A stretch of DNA of 38,585 bases from assembly GCA_050186335.1 (NCBI GenBank), contig JBFWYO010000047.1:1-38585 (forward strand), read 5' to 3'. The notes beneath the pieces are model-generated. The model was not told where the DNA came from. It did no database searches and saw only the letters and a program-made list of their open reading frames with translations. The translations under genes were made by a program, and so were the position numbers. This DNA is from JBFWYO01 sp050186335 (GTDB lineage: Bacteria; Pseudomonadota; Alphaproteobacteria; Bin65). The stretch's first letter is position 1. Every line of letters starts with the position of its first letter. This document shows, in pieces, positions 30,276 through 38,585 of this stretch.

Positions 30276-32402
30276 TTATTCCAGCGTCAGCCGCACATCC
30301 GCCGAGGCCGAGCGGCCCTCCGCGTCGATCACGGTGATCTTGACGAAGCCGTCGCCGTCCGGCGTCCAGAACGCCTGGCGGCGGTGCGGCGAGGCATCCA
30401 ACGGCCTGCCGTTGACCAGCCAGCGCAGCGGCTTGATGCCGCCCTCGGCGGTCATCGCCAGCGAGGCCTTGCCGTCGCCGTCGCGGGCGAGTTCGACCAG
30501 CGCACCGTCGGGCGGGAACGAGATCGCCAGTTCGCCGACGGTCGCGGCGGCGAGCTTGAGCTGGATGCGGCCCGGCCGTTCGAAGCGGCGCAGATTGGCC
30601 GGCAATTGGGCGTTCGGCGCATCGATCACATGCGCCGGCCGCGCCGGCATGGCGGGTCCGCTCAGGTTCGTCTCGGGCAGCAGGTCGAACATGCGGAACA
30701 GCAAGGGTGCGGCGGTATTGCGGCCGTAATGGCCGGGGCTCGGCGTGCCGTCCGGCCGACCGACCCAGACCGCGACCGTATAGGCATTGTCGTAGCCGAT
30801 CGCCCAGGCGTCGCGGAAACCGTACGAGGTGCCGGTCTTGTAGGCCAGCTTGCGGGCGCCGGCGATGCGCGCGCCGGCGACGAAATCCTCGGGCGGCGGC
30901 GCGTTCTCCAGAATGCGCGCGAGATACCAGGCCGCCGCGCTGCTCATGATGCGCGTGCCGGGATTCGTCGCGTCGGGTTCGGCCTGGTCCTGATCGGGCG
31001 ACAGTCGCAACGGCTTGACGACTCCGTCCCGCGACAGCGACGCGAACAACGTAGCGAGGTCGAACATCGTTACGCCGACGCCGCCGAGCGCGATCGGCAA
31101 GCCCGGCTGCGCCACGTTGTCGAGCGCCAAGCGTACGCCGGCATCGCGCAGGTGGCCGACGAAGCGCGCCGGCCCGACGGCGTCGAAGATCGCCACGGCC
31201 GGCACGTTGAGCGATTGCTGCAGCGCTTCGCGCACGGTGATCTCGCCATGATAGGTGCGGTAGAAATTCTCCGGCGCGTAATCGCCGAAGCGCATCGGCG
31301 CGTCGACGATCAGCGTATCCGGCAGGATCAGCCGGTCGTCGAAGCCGAGCGCATAGATGAACGGTTTGAGCGTCGAGCCCGGCGAGCGGATCGCGCGCGT
31401 CATGTCGATCTGGCCGTTGCGTGCGTCGTCGAAGAAGTCCGACGAGCCGAGATAGGCGCGCACCTCGCGGGTCGCGTTGTCGATCACGAGGACGGCGACC
31501 GTGGCGCGCTCGCCGAGGCGCGAATGCTCCGCCTTGACGAACTTTTCCAGATTGGCCTGCAGCGTGCGGTCGACCGAGGTGCGCACGACGCGCTGACCGG
31601 TAGACGCGGCGAGCATGCGATCGGCCAGATGCGGCGCCAGGATCGGCAACGCGCGGCGTTGCGACGGCACCGGCTCGGCCACGGCGTCCGCGATCTGCTG
31701 CGCGGTGAGCACGCGCTTCTCGAGCATGAGCGCGAGCACCTTGTCGCGCGCGGCCTTGGCCGTCTCATTGGCGCGATCCGGCCGGTTGCGCGTCGGCGAT
31801 TGCGGGACGGCGACCAGCAGGGCCGCCTCGCCCGGCGTGAGATGCCTGGGTTCCTTGCCGAAATAGGCCAGCGACGCGGCGCGCACGCCTTCCAGGTTGC
31901 CGCCCATAGGGGCGAGCGTGAGATAGATGCCGAGAATTTCCGCCTTGGAGTAGTGCAGTTCAAGCTGCACCGCGCGGAACATCTCGACCGCCTTGGCGCG
32001 CAGCGTGCGCGGGCGCGGCTCGAGCAGCCGCGCGGCTTGCATCGTCAGCGTGGAAGCGCCCGAAACGACGCTGCCCGCCTTCGCCCATTGCCACGCCGCG
32101 CGCAGGATCGCGAACGGATCGACGCCGGGATGCATGGCGAAGCGCGAATCTTCATACGCGACCAGCATCTTGAGGTAGATCGGCGAGGCTTCCGCCTCGG
32201 TCATCGCGACGCGCCACGTATCGTCCTTGGTCGTGTAAGCGCGCAGCAGATCGCCGTTGCGATCGACGACTTGAACGGAAAGATCGTTGAGGCGCGACAG
32301 ATTCGGCGGATAGAGGCGATCCAAGACGGCAAACGAAACGGCGCCGACGGCGAGCAGGATGCCCGCCGCCGCCGTTACCCGTTTGAGCCGCCGCAGGCCC
32401 AT
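30276..32402 (-). CDS. pbpC: Penicillin-binding protein 1C
   Basis: PBP1C is a bifunctional periplasmic peptidoglycan synthase anchored by an N-terminal membrane segment (about 10-28). The 708-residue protein has the GT51 glycosyltransferase domain with EDSRF (Glu84) and GASTLTMQ, the transpeptidase domain with the STLK serine motif (Ser343/Lys346), SLN and KTGTS (Lys522), and the C-terminal BiPBP_C beta domain (about 620-708) that marks PbpC. All catalytic residues are present. ATG 32402 has GGAG upstream. It lies 29 bp after the alpha-2-macroglobulin gene; this pairing recurs in many bacteria and is thought to couple protease trapping with repair of breached cell wall. Confidence 0.96.
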   Translation of the reverse strand: MGLRRLKRVTAAAGILLAVGAVSFAVLDRLYPPNLSRLNDLSVQVVDRNGDLLRAYTTKDDTWRVAMTEAEASPIYLKMLVAYEDSRFAMHPGVDPFAILRAAWQWAKAGSVVSGASTLTMQAARLLEPRPRTLRAKAVEMFRAVQLELHYSKAEILGIYLTLAPMGGNLEGVRAASLAYFGKEPRHLTPGEAALLVAVPQSPTRNRPDRANETAKAARDKVLALMLEKRVLTAQQIADAVAEPVPSQRRALPILAPHLADRMLAASTGQRVVRTSVDRTLQANLEKFVKAEHSRLGERATVAVLVIDNATREVRAYLGSSDFFDDARNGQIDMTRAIRSPGSTLKPFIYALGFDDRLILPDTLIVDAPMRFGDYAPENFYRTYHGEITVREALQQSLNVPAVAIFDAVGPARFVGHLRDAGVRLALDNVAQPGLPIALGGVGVTMFDLATLFASLSRDGVVKPLRLSPDQDQAEPDATNPGTRIMSSAAAWYLARILENAPPPEDFVAGARIAGARKLAYKTGTSYGFRDAWAIGYDNAYTVAVWVGRPDGTPSPGHYGRNTAAPLLFRMFDLLPETNLSGPAMPARPAHVIDAPNAQLPANLRRFERPGRIQLKLAAATVGELAISFPPDGALVELARDGDGKASLAMTAEGGIKPLRWLVNGRPLDASPHRRQAFWTPDGDGFVKITVIDAEGRSASADVRLTLE

Positions 32403-32431
32403 GGTTTGCTCCGCCTTTGTTCCCGGTCGCG

Positions 32432-35400
32432 TCAGTTGCGCGGCTGGACGGTGATCGAAGACAGCGCGTCGCGCGCGAAGTAGTTCGGCGCGTACATGTC
32501 CTCGACGAAGGCGCCGGGCAATTTATAGGTACCCGGAGTCACCGCCCGCACGATGTAGGCCGCCGTGAAGCGCTTGGTCTTGGCTTCGAGATCCGCCGCC
32601 GCGACGAAGCGGTCGTCGCGCGCCTCGATATACCGCAGCGGCGTCAGTTCCTTCAGCCATTTCAGGTTTTCCAGCGCCCGGCCGCCTTCCAGACGCGCGT
32701 TCTCGATCTCGAAGCCGGCCGGCAGCAGATCGACGATCATCGCCTGGTGGTTGACGGTGCCGGTGGCTTCGCCGTTGATCACCGCGACCAGCGTGTCGCC
32801 CTGGCGGACCTTCGTGAGATCCGCCGGCCTGCCGTCGAGCGTGTAGTAGCTGCGCTTGATGGTGAAGCCCTGGCTTTCCGGCGGCAGATCGGCCGACGGA
32901 ATGCCGCTGACCGTGACCGTGGTCCAGATGCGTTCGGTGCCGTTGTTCTTGACCGAGACGTTCTGCGCCAGGTCCTTTGGCAGCAGGTTCGCGTAGTACG
33001 GCTTCTGGCGTTCCGGAATGTCCTTGCCGGCGACGTTCACCTTCAGCGGCTGCTTGCTGCTCAGCGCGTGCGCGGCGAGCAGCAGCCAGGCTTTCTCCTG
33101 CGTGCTGGTGTAGCGCGTCTTGTTCTTCAGATCGACGATCACCTCCAGCAAGGTGGGCATCGATTGCGACTGCTGCGGGGTAACGCTCGAGTAGTAGAGC
33201 ACGCCCGATATGTCGCGCAGGTACGAGCCGTAGTCGCGCCAGGCCGCATCCCAATACCGGCCGGTCAGGTTCGGCCGCGTCTTGTGATCGCGCGCCGCCG
33301 CGAAGGCGGCACCCGAGCGCGCGGTATCGCCGTACAGCGCCAGCGCCGCCCCCAACTGCGCCTTGGCCAGAGCGGTCGGCAGCAGGTTGAGATAATTGTC
33401 GTGCAGGTAGCGCAGATCGGCGACCTCGGCCTTCTTGTTCATGGCGAGGACATAGAACGCGTAGGCGCGGGTCGGCAGCGTCCACAGTTCGTAGTTGCCG
33501 GACCGCGCAGCGACGCTGAGCCGTTCCATGCCGCGCTCGAAGCCGAGATCGGGCACGAAATAGCCTTTCTGTTTCGCCTGGCTGAGGAAATCCATGATGT
33601 AGACGGTCAGCCAATCCTGGCGGACATCGAGCGGCGACCACAGGCCGATGCTGCCGTCCGAACGCTGCAGGATCATCAACCGGCCGATCGCGTTCTGCAC
33701 CCGGTCGCGCAGGATCTTGTCGTCCGCCGCGACGCCGACCGCCTGCGCCACGTCCGCCAGATACAAAAGCGGCAGGGCGACGCTGGTGGTCTGCTCGGCG
33801 CAGCCGTACGGATATTGATCGAGCGACTTGATCAGCCCGGCCACGTCGAGATCCGGGAAGGTGCTGAGGCTGACCGACACTTTCGCCGTGCCGGGTAGGA
33901 ACTCCGCGATCAGATCGTTCGAGTAGGTGGCCGAGGCGTTCGGATCGAGCTGCCGCGTGATCTGGCGCGTGGAGATCGGCTGCGACGGGCGCACCGCGAT
34001 ATCCCAGCTGCGCTCGATCTTGAAGCTGTTCGGACCCGACAATTGCAGCGTCACGGTGGCGACGCCGATGGTATCGCCCTTGAGCGCGAAGTTGACCTGC
34101 GTGCGCGCGTCCTTGGCGAGTGCCTGGTTGATCTCCGCGGGACCGGCGATCGACGCCACGCCTTTCGCCGTCATCGAGACCTTGTAGTCGCCGGCATCGC
34201 CGTCGACATTGTGCAGGCTGACGCTGAGGCGACCCTCGTCGCCCGGCGCCAGGAAGCGCGGCAAGGTGACCAGCGAAACCACGTTGTCGCGCACGATCAA
34301 CGGCGACTCAGCCTTGCCGACGGCCTTGGCGTCGTACGCCACCGCCATCAGCCGCAGCTTGCCGTTGAAGTCCGGCACGGCGAACGAAATCTTGCCGACC
34401 CCGTCGCGATCCAGCTTTACGATGCCGGAGAACAGCGCGACCGTCCTGATCGAGCTGGCATCCAGACCGCCGAGGTGGCGGTTCTCGGTGCCGTCGCCGC
34501 CGGTGCGCAGCGTGCCGAGCTGGCCCGCATAGGCATCGATCAGCCGGCCGTAATCGTCGCGCAGTTCGACGCCCAATTTACGCCGGCTGTAGTAGTGCTG
34601 ATCCGGCGCCGGGGTCTTGAAGTTGGTCAACAGCAGGATGCCTTCGTCGACCGCGGCGAGAGTCACGAACGCCTTGTCGCGCGCGGCTCCTGTGACCTTG
34701 ACCGTGACGTCGACGTTCTGGCGCGGCTTGATCTTCTCGGGCGCTTCGAGCTTCACGCCGAGCGTGCGCTCGCCGAAGTCGCGGCCCAGGAATGCCACGC
34801 CGATGGCACGTTGCGGGCCGCGCTGCGCCTTGGTGTCGGCGGCGCGGAACGCCGTCGCCGTGACGTAGACGCCGGGGCCCCAGGATTCGTCGACCTTGAT
34901 GTCGATGGTGCGACCCTTGGCGTCGACCTCGAGATTGCGCACATAGTGGATGCGATCGCTCGCGACCACCACGAGCACTTGCCCGTCGAACGGCGGACGG
35001 ATGAACACTTCCGCGCGCTGACCCGGCTTGTAGCTCGGCTTGTCGAGCTTGACGGTCAGCTTATCCGGCACCGGATTGTCTTCGCCGGTGTAGAACCAGC
35101 CGGCGTAGAAGCGATAGCTGGTTGCGGCTTTGCCGCCGGGGTCGCGCACTTCGAGCCGATAGCGGCCCCATTGGACTTTGGTCTGCAGCTTGGCCGGCTT
35201 GTCGGCGGCGATGGTCACCTTGCCGGTTTGCAGGGATTCATCGCGCTGGATCACCCGGTACTGCCACGAGCCGTTCCGCTGGAACCATTGCACCTGGTAG
35301 TTCTCGCGGATGAATTCGAACTCCAGCTCGCCGGTTGCGCGGCGCTTGCCCTCTTTGTCGAGGGCGATCACCTCGAACGCGGCGGGCTGGTTTTCCTGCA

Positions 35401-37648
35401 CGCTGTCGTCGTCGGACGCCGGCTTGATGCCGATCACGAGATCCTGCGCGCGTACCGGAATTGCGATGACGCGCGACGATGCGCGGCCGCCCGGCTCGAG
35501 CAGGGACAGGCGGATTTCCGCCTTCAGCGCGCGCGTGGTATCCGGCGGCGCGTCGAGCGCCAGCGGCACCCGCACCTTGCCGTCGGCATCGGTCTTCAGC
35601 GTCGGCAGTTCGATGCGCTTGGGCTGGAAGGTTTCCTGCTGCAGGCCGAAATAGTAGCCGCGGAACTCCGGATACGGATTCGGATCGGACTTGAGCACGA
35701 ACTCGCCTTCGACGTTCAGGTCGGCGGCGGGCGCGCCATACAGCCAGCGGCCGTTCAGCGTCACGGCGTTCGGCTTGCCGGGTTCGAGAAACTTGGTTTC
35801 GGGCTCGAGCGAGAAATCCAGGCGCTCGGGCACGAAATCCTCGACCTGGAAGCGCACGCTGCCGATCGCCGCACCCTTCGGATCGATATAGGCGTTCACT
35901 GTCCAACGGCCGGACGGCGCCGACTTCGCGGTCGGCAGATTCAACAGGTAGCCGCCGACCAGATCGTTGGCCTGGAGCGTGTACCGGCGCGCTTCGACGC
36001 CGTCGGGGCGCATCACCTTCAAGGTGATCGGCGTCTTTTCGATCGCCATCGCCTTTTCGTCGCGCAGCAGCGTGACGAGGTGCACCGTTTCGCCGGGACG
36101 ATAGACGCCGCGCTCAGTATACAGGAACGCATCGACCGGGCCGGGCAACTCGCGCCCATCGACGCCGCGGTCGCTGAGATCGAATGCCGGACCGCCGAGG
36201 TCCAGGAACGAGAAATCCGACTCTTTATCGTAGACCATGACCGCGGCCGGCTGCAGGCCGCCGGTCCCGCGCACCAGGCCGGGCGCGAACGTCACGCGCC
36301 CGTCGCTGTCGGTCTTGGCGGTGGCGAGCACCGTGTTGTTGCGCGCGATCAGGCGCACCTCCATGCGGCGCTTCGGCTCGGCATCGGTGTACGAACGGAC
36401 GAACACGTTGAGCCCATCGCCGCCCCAGTAGGTCGACAGGCCGAGATCGGTGACCACGATCCATTGCGTCGACTGGTCGCGATACCGGTCGCCCTTGGGT
36501 TTGAACGGCGCGCCCTGCAGCACATAGATGCCCGGGCGCAGATCCTTGATGACCTTGTCGAAGGGGATCGCCGTGGTGACCTGCTTGTTCTTGTCGCTCT
36601 TGATGTCGACCTGGCCTTTCCAGACCAGCTCGCCCGCCGTATCGGCGATGCGCTCGATGTCGTCGCCGTACAGCAGCTTGCGGATGCGGCCTTCGACGAT
36701 TTCGTTGATCAGGTTGCGGTCGTTGACGCGCAGCAGCTTGAGCTCGGCCACTTCGACGTTGACCGAAATGACCGGCACGCCCTGGCGCGAGTTCTTCGGC
36801 AGGATGTAGTTGCCGCTCTTGAACGCGACCATCGGCGCGCGATCGGCGACTGCCACCTTGAATTCCTGGTTGCGCGTAAGCTTGGATCCTTCGTTGTCCG
36901 GCACGCCCTTGAGCACGGTGACCTGATAGGTTTGCCCGTGGACGACGCCTTCGGCGCATAGCGTTTGGCCGGTCGGCACGAAATTGGCCTTGATTGCCGG
37001 CTGGAAGCGGACGAAATCCTCGAACTTCACCTTGTCGCGCGGCGCCAGCGGGCGCGAAAACTCCAGGCACACGCGCGGCTGCTCGCTGTCCGATTCGGCG
37101 TAGACGCGCTTCAGCGTCATGCGATACTGAGCGGCCAGTTGCTTGAGGCGGTTCTCGATCTGGTCGTTGGAGTCGATTTCCAGGCCGGCCTCATAGGCCA
37201 GCATGGCCTGCTCGAAGGCGCGCAGCGCCTCGAAATGGTAGCCGATATAGAACAACGCGCCGGCCTTGCGCGCTTCGCTGTCCGCGGTCAAATACGCCAG
37301 GTAAGCGGCGGCGACGGCGCGGCGATTGTCGGGCGGACGTTGCGAGCCCAGCACGATGTTGAAATCCATCCAGAATGCCGGATCGTTGAGGCCGAGGCCG
37401 GCGGCGCGCTCGTAATGCGGCAGCGCACCGGCGAAGTTACGCAGCTTGGCCAGCTTTTGACCTTCGCCCCACGCGGTCATCGCGCCATCAGTGTCGATCC
37501 GGGAGTCGAACTTTCGCAACAGCTGGGAGCGCATCTGCTCCGCGTCCCGACTGAGCTCATCGTCGACATAAGCGTGCGACGGCGCAGCGGCGCCGACAAA
37601 GAACAGGACGACGAACAACGGGCCTAGCAAGGCCTTGAGAAAGCGCAT
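32432..37648 (-). CDS. Bacterial alpha-2-macroglobulin with intact thioester
   Basis: A 1738-residue protease-trapping protein. A Sec signal peptide ends PSHA at about residue 27. There is no lipobox cysteine, so unlike E. coli YfhM it is probably soluble in the periplasm. A helical, TPR-like section (about 30-180) precedes the MG domains; MG2 blocks include LYTERGVYRPGETV and VDEGILLLTNF near the bait region. The thioester motif YGCAEQT is intact (Cys1283, Gln1286), so it can bond covalently to attacking proteases. The C-terminal alpha-alpha toroid and receptor-like beta domain follow. ATG 37648 has GAGG upstream. pbpC lies 29 bp downstream. The MG domains were assigned by order and motif, not by structure search. 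Confidence 0.95.
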   Translation of the reverse strand: MRFLKALLGPLFVVLFFVGAAAPSHAYVDDELSRDAEQMRSQLLRKFDSRIDTDGAMTAWGEGQKLAKLRNFAGALPHYERAAGLGLNDPAFWMDFNIVLGSQRPPDNRRAVAAAYLAYLTADSEARKAGALFYIGYHFEALRAFEQAMLAYEAGLEIDSNDQIENRLKQLAAQYRMTLKRVYAESDSEQPRVCLEFSRPLAPRDKVKFEDFVRFQPAIKANFVPTGQTLCAEGVVHGQTYQVTVLKGVPDNEGSKLTRNQEFKVAVADRAPMVAFKSGNYILPKNSRQGVPVISVNVEVAELKLLRVNDRNLINEIVEGRIRKLLYGDDIERIADTAGELVWKGQVDIKSDKNKQVTTAIPFDKVIKDLRPGIYVLQGAPFKPKGDRYRDQSTQWIVVTDLGLSTYWGGDGLNVFVRSYTDAEPKRRMEVRLIARNNTVLATAKTDSDGRVTFAPGLVRGTGGLQPAAVMVYDKESDFSFLDLGGPAFDLSDRGVDGRELPGPVDAFLYTERGVYRPGETVHLVTLLRDEKAMAIEKTPITLKVMRPDGVEARRYTLQANDLVGGYLLNLPTAKSAPSGRWTVNAYIDPKGAAIGSVRFQVEDFVPERLDFSLEPETKFLEPGKPNAVTLNGRWLYGAPAADLNVEGEFVLKSDPNPYPEFRGYYFGLQQETFQPKRIELPTLKTDADGKVRVPLALDAPPDTTRALKAEIRLSLLEPGGRASSRVIAIPVRAQDLVIGIKPASDDDSVQENQPAAFEVIALDKEGKRRATGELEFEFIRENYQVQWFQRNGSWQYRVIQRDESLQTGKVTIAADKPAKLQTKVQWGRYRLEVRDPGGKAATSYRFYAGWFYTGEDNPVPDKLTVKLDKPSYKPGQRAEVFIRPPFDGQVLVVVASDRIHYVRNLEVDAKGRTIDIKVDESWGPGVYVTATAFRAADTKAQRGPQRAIGVAFLGRDFGERTLGVKLEAPEKIKPRQNVDVTVKVTGAARDKAFVTLAAVDEGILLLTNFKTPAPDQHYYSRRKLGVELRDDYGRLIDAYAGQLGTLRTGGDGTENRHLGGLDASSIRTVALFSGIVKLDRDGVGKISFAVPDFNGKLRLMAVAYDAKAVGKAESPLIVRDNVVSLVTLPRFLAPGDEGRLSVSLHNVDGDAGDYKVSMTAKGVASIAGPAEINQALAKDARTQVNFALKGDTIGVATVTLQLSGPNSFKIERSWDIAVRPSQPISTRQITRQLDPNASATYSNDLIAEFLPGTAKVSVSLSTFPDLDVAGLIKSLDQYPYGCAEQTTSVALPLLYLADVAQAVGVAADDKILRDRVQNAIGRLMILQRSDGSIGLWSPLDVRQDWLTVYIMDFLSQAKQKGYFVPDLGFERGMERLSVAARSGNYELWTLPTRAYAFYVLAMNKKAEVADLRYLHDNYLNLLPTALAKAQLGAALALYGDTARSGAAFAAARDHKTRPNLTGRYWDAAWRDYGSYLRDISGVLYYSSVTPQQSQSMPTLLEVIVDLKNKTRYTSTQEKAWLLLAAHALSSKQPLKVNVAGKDIPERQKPYYANLLPKDLAQNVSVKNNGTERIWTTVTVSGIPSADLPPESQGFTIKRSYYTLDGRPADLTKVRQGDTLVAVINGEATGTVNHQAMIVDLLPAGFEIENARLEGGRALENLKWLKELTPLRYIEARDDRFVAAADLEAKTKRFTAAYIVRAVTPGTYKLPGAFVEDMYAPNYFARDALSSITVQPRN

Positions 37649-37841
37649 AGCGGTACCCCTCGGTACGATTGACTGTGATGAAACGGCGGTGGGCGTGGTT
37701 CGCCCGTCTGACAATTTTCCGTCGCGTTCAGCAACGCGAGCTTAGCTTAATATCCTCAACACGTTGCCAGCGGATTTTGACCAGAAAGAGGCGGCGGCGT
37801 GCCGGAACGAAGATTTTTGGCAACACAGTGACAAAAAGACC

Positions 37842-38342
37842 ATGACCGCAGACGAAATCATACGCTTGCTCGAGCTCAAACCGCACCCGGCCGAGGGCGG
37901 CTATTTTCGGGAAGTCTATCGGGCCGACGAAACCATCCCGCACGATGCCCTGCCGGCGCGCTACGGCGGCGCGCGCGCCTTCGGCACGGCGATCTATTAC
38001 CTGCTGACGCCCGAGTCGTTTTCCGCCCTGCACGTCTTGGACAGCGACGAGGCATTCCATTTCTATCTCGGCGACCCGGTCGAAATGCTGCAGTTGCACC
38101 CGTCGGGCGCGAGCGAGCGGGTTGTCATCGGCAACGATCTGGCCGCCGGCCACGCCCCGCTGGTCATCGTCCGACGCGGGGTTTGGCAGGGCTCGCGGCT
38201 GATACCGGGCGGCCGCTTCGCGCTGCTCGGCACCACGGTCGCGCCCGGCTTTGAGTTCGTCGACTACCGCCACGGCGACGGCGCGGTGCTGGCGGCGCGC
38301 TACCCGGAGCAAAAGGATCTGATCGCGGTTTTGGCCCGGTAA
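37842..38342 (+). CDS. DUF985 cupin-domain protein
   Basis: A 166-residue protein of the DUF985/cupin_5 family. The family opening ELKPHPAEGGYFREVYR is at about 12-28, followed by the IYYLLTPESFSALHVLDSDEAFHFYLGDP block that carries the cupin histidine and glutamate positions, and the later GVWQGSRLIPGGRFALLGTTVAPGFEF strand pair. Members form beta-barrels and some resemble sugar-phosphate epimerases, but the reaction is not established. There is no signal peptide. I chose ATG 37842, which gives the conserved start; an in-frame ATG at 37764 would add 26 unconserved residues. It is divergent from the alpha-2-macroglobulin gene across about 190 bp, with no functional link evident. Confidence 0.9.
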   Translation: MTADEIIRLLELKPHPAEGGYFREVYRADETIPHDALPARYGGARAFGTAIYYLLTPESFSALHVLDSDEAFHFYLGDPVEMLQLHPSGASERVVIGNDLAAGHAPLVIVRRGVWQGSRLIPGGRFALLGTTVAPGFEFVDYRHGDGAVLAARYPEQKDLIAVLAR

Positions 38343-38363
38343 GCATATCGCCCGAGCGGCACG

Positions 38364-38369
38364 TATAAT
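38364..38369 (+). promoter_or_regulatory. TATAAT -10 box for the gene at the window's right end
   Basis: A perfect TATAAT lies 22 bp after the cupin stop. No -35 match is seen at 16-18 bp spacing, so an activator or an unusual sigma contact may be needed. Predicted transcription start about 38375-38377. Confidence 0.6.
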
Positions 38370-38374
38370 GATTC

Positions 38375-38550
38375 GCAGCCCGTATTGCCGATTCCCGTCC
38401 CGAGGCGGGGAGAATAAGCTGCGGGATCGGCGGAACCGAACCATGCCGAGATCGGTTACATGGAGGTGTCGGCCGGTGTGGCGCGCCCCGCAGGGGGCGT
38501 CAGCGCGACCTTAATCGTTTTATTGAGCTGGAAAACAAGGAGAACGAAAA
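38375..38550 (+). ncRNA. Long structured 5' leader, unassigned
   Basis: About 175 nt separate the predicted start site from the next gene. Three pairings can be drawn: P1 GCCGATTCCCG with CGGGATCGGC (38387-38397 and 38422-38431, one bulged T) enclosing a small hairpin; P2 AACCGA with TCGGTT (38434-38439 and 38452-38457); P3 CGCCCC with GGGGCG (38484-38489 and 38494-38499). It ends in an unpaired A-rich stretch with AAGGAG. It does not match any riboswitch consensus I can recall. Confidence 0.45.
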
Positions 38551-38585
38551 ATGCTCAAACCTATCCTTTTAATCGCCGTGGCGTC
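38551..38585 (+). CDS. Start of an exported protein, cut by the window end
   Basis: Only about 11 codons are visible. ATG 38551 has a strong AAGGAG ribosome site 8 nt upstream. The visible start, Met-Leu-Lys followed by a hydrophobic run (PILLIAVA), looks like the beginning of a signal peptide or membrane anchor. The gene is preceded by the long structured leader, so its expression may be controlled after transcription starts. Its identity cannot be told from what is present. Confidence 0.65.
   Translation, partial: MLKPILLIAVA

Noticed and set aside
34043..36961. 972-residue open frame opposite the alpha-2-macroglobulin gene
   Set aside because: Arginine/glutamine/histidine-rich translation typical of antisense frames in high-GC genes; the opposite strand carries a complete protein with intact motifs.
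38434..38457. Resemblance to part of 5S rRNA (CATGCCGAGATCGG)
   Set aside because: Only a short stretch matches; the rest of the 5S arms are missing and a coding gene with ribosome site follows directly.

Overview
The window is a high-GC (roughly two-thirds G+C by eye) chromosomal segment from an alphaproteobacterium. I infer this from gene content and order: an acyltransferase-waaA-lpxK lipid A block next to M23 peptidase, xseA and purD; an ileS-lspA-DUF3035 lipoprotein-M16-M16-(pgi)-mutL run; ribF and a MaoC hydratase nearby; a GcvA-type LysR regulator beside a DUF1127 protein; and a short-form Pgi. I cannot name a genus. There is no prophage, transposase, CRISPR array, rRNA or tRNA gene, so this is a core housekeeping region, and most of its novelty lies in non-coding or leader sequence.

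Layout. 65-4911 (+): four overlapping genes for lipid A/Kdo biosynthesis and export (MsbA-type flippase, DUF374 acyltransferase, WaaA, LpxK). 4922-5028: composite palindromic repeat. 5032-7499 (-): M23 peptidase and XseA; purD is divergent at 7595-8884 (+). 8961-9173 (-): small secreted protein with a terminator. 9269-11032 (-): MarR regulator, TadA and a methyltransferase in one operon; divergent from it, 11194-13313 (+): peptidase C26 amidotransferase, RluB-type pseudouridine synthase and RsmD, overlapping head to tail. 13301-14227 (-) LysR and 14336-14566 (+) DUF1127 share a promoter region with a perfect 9-bp inverted repeat. 14576-15808 (-): TetA-like MFS transporter.

15998-26470 is one long minus-strand series, read from its promoter downwards: TTGACC-N17-TATTAT promoter, a 42-codon leader ORF rich in branched-chain residues that runs through a strong hairpin, an IlvM-like ACT-domain protein, ileS, lspA, a DUF3035 lipoprotein, two M16 peptidase-fold proteins (one with the zinc site, one without), pgi and mutL. 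The leader-ACT-ileS arrangement looks like a ribosome-mediated attenuator in front of isoleucyl-tRNA synthetase and is the most interesting candidate regulatory system here.

26678-28841 (-): ribF, a DsbA-fold HCCA-isomerase-like protein and a GNAT acetyltransferase. 28842-29572 is a 731-bp gene-poor stretch holding a 12-bp perfect stem, direct repeats, a second full copy of the composite palindromic repeat (opposite orientation to the first) and a 16-bp tandem array with an inverted partner. 29573-30085 (-): MaoC hydratase. 30276-37648 (-): alpha-2-macroglobulin and PbpC, a periplasmic defence/peptidoglycan pair. 37842-38342 (+): DUF985 cupin. The window ends with a TATAAT box, a long structured 5' leader and the first codons of a signal-peptide-bearing gene cut off by the window edge.
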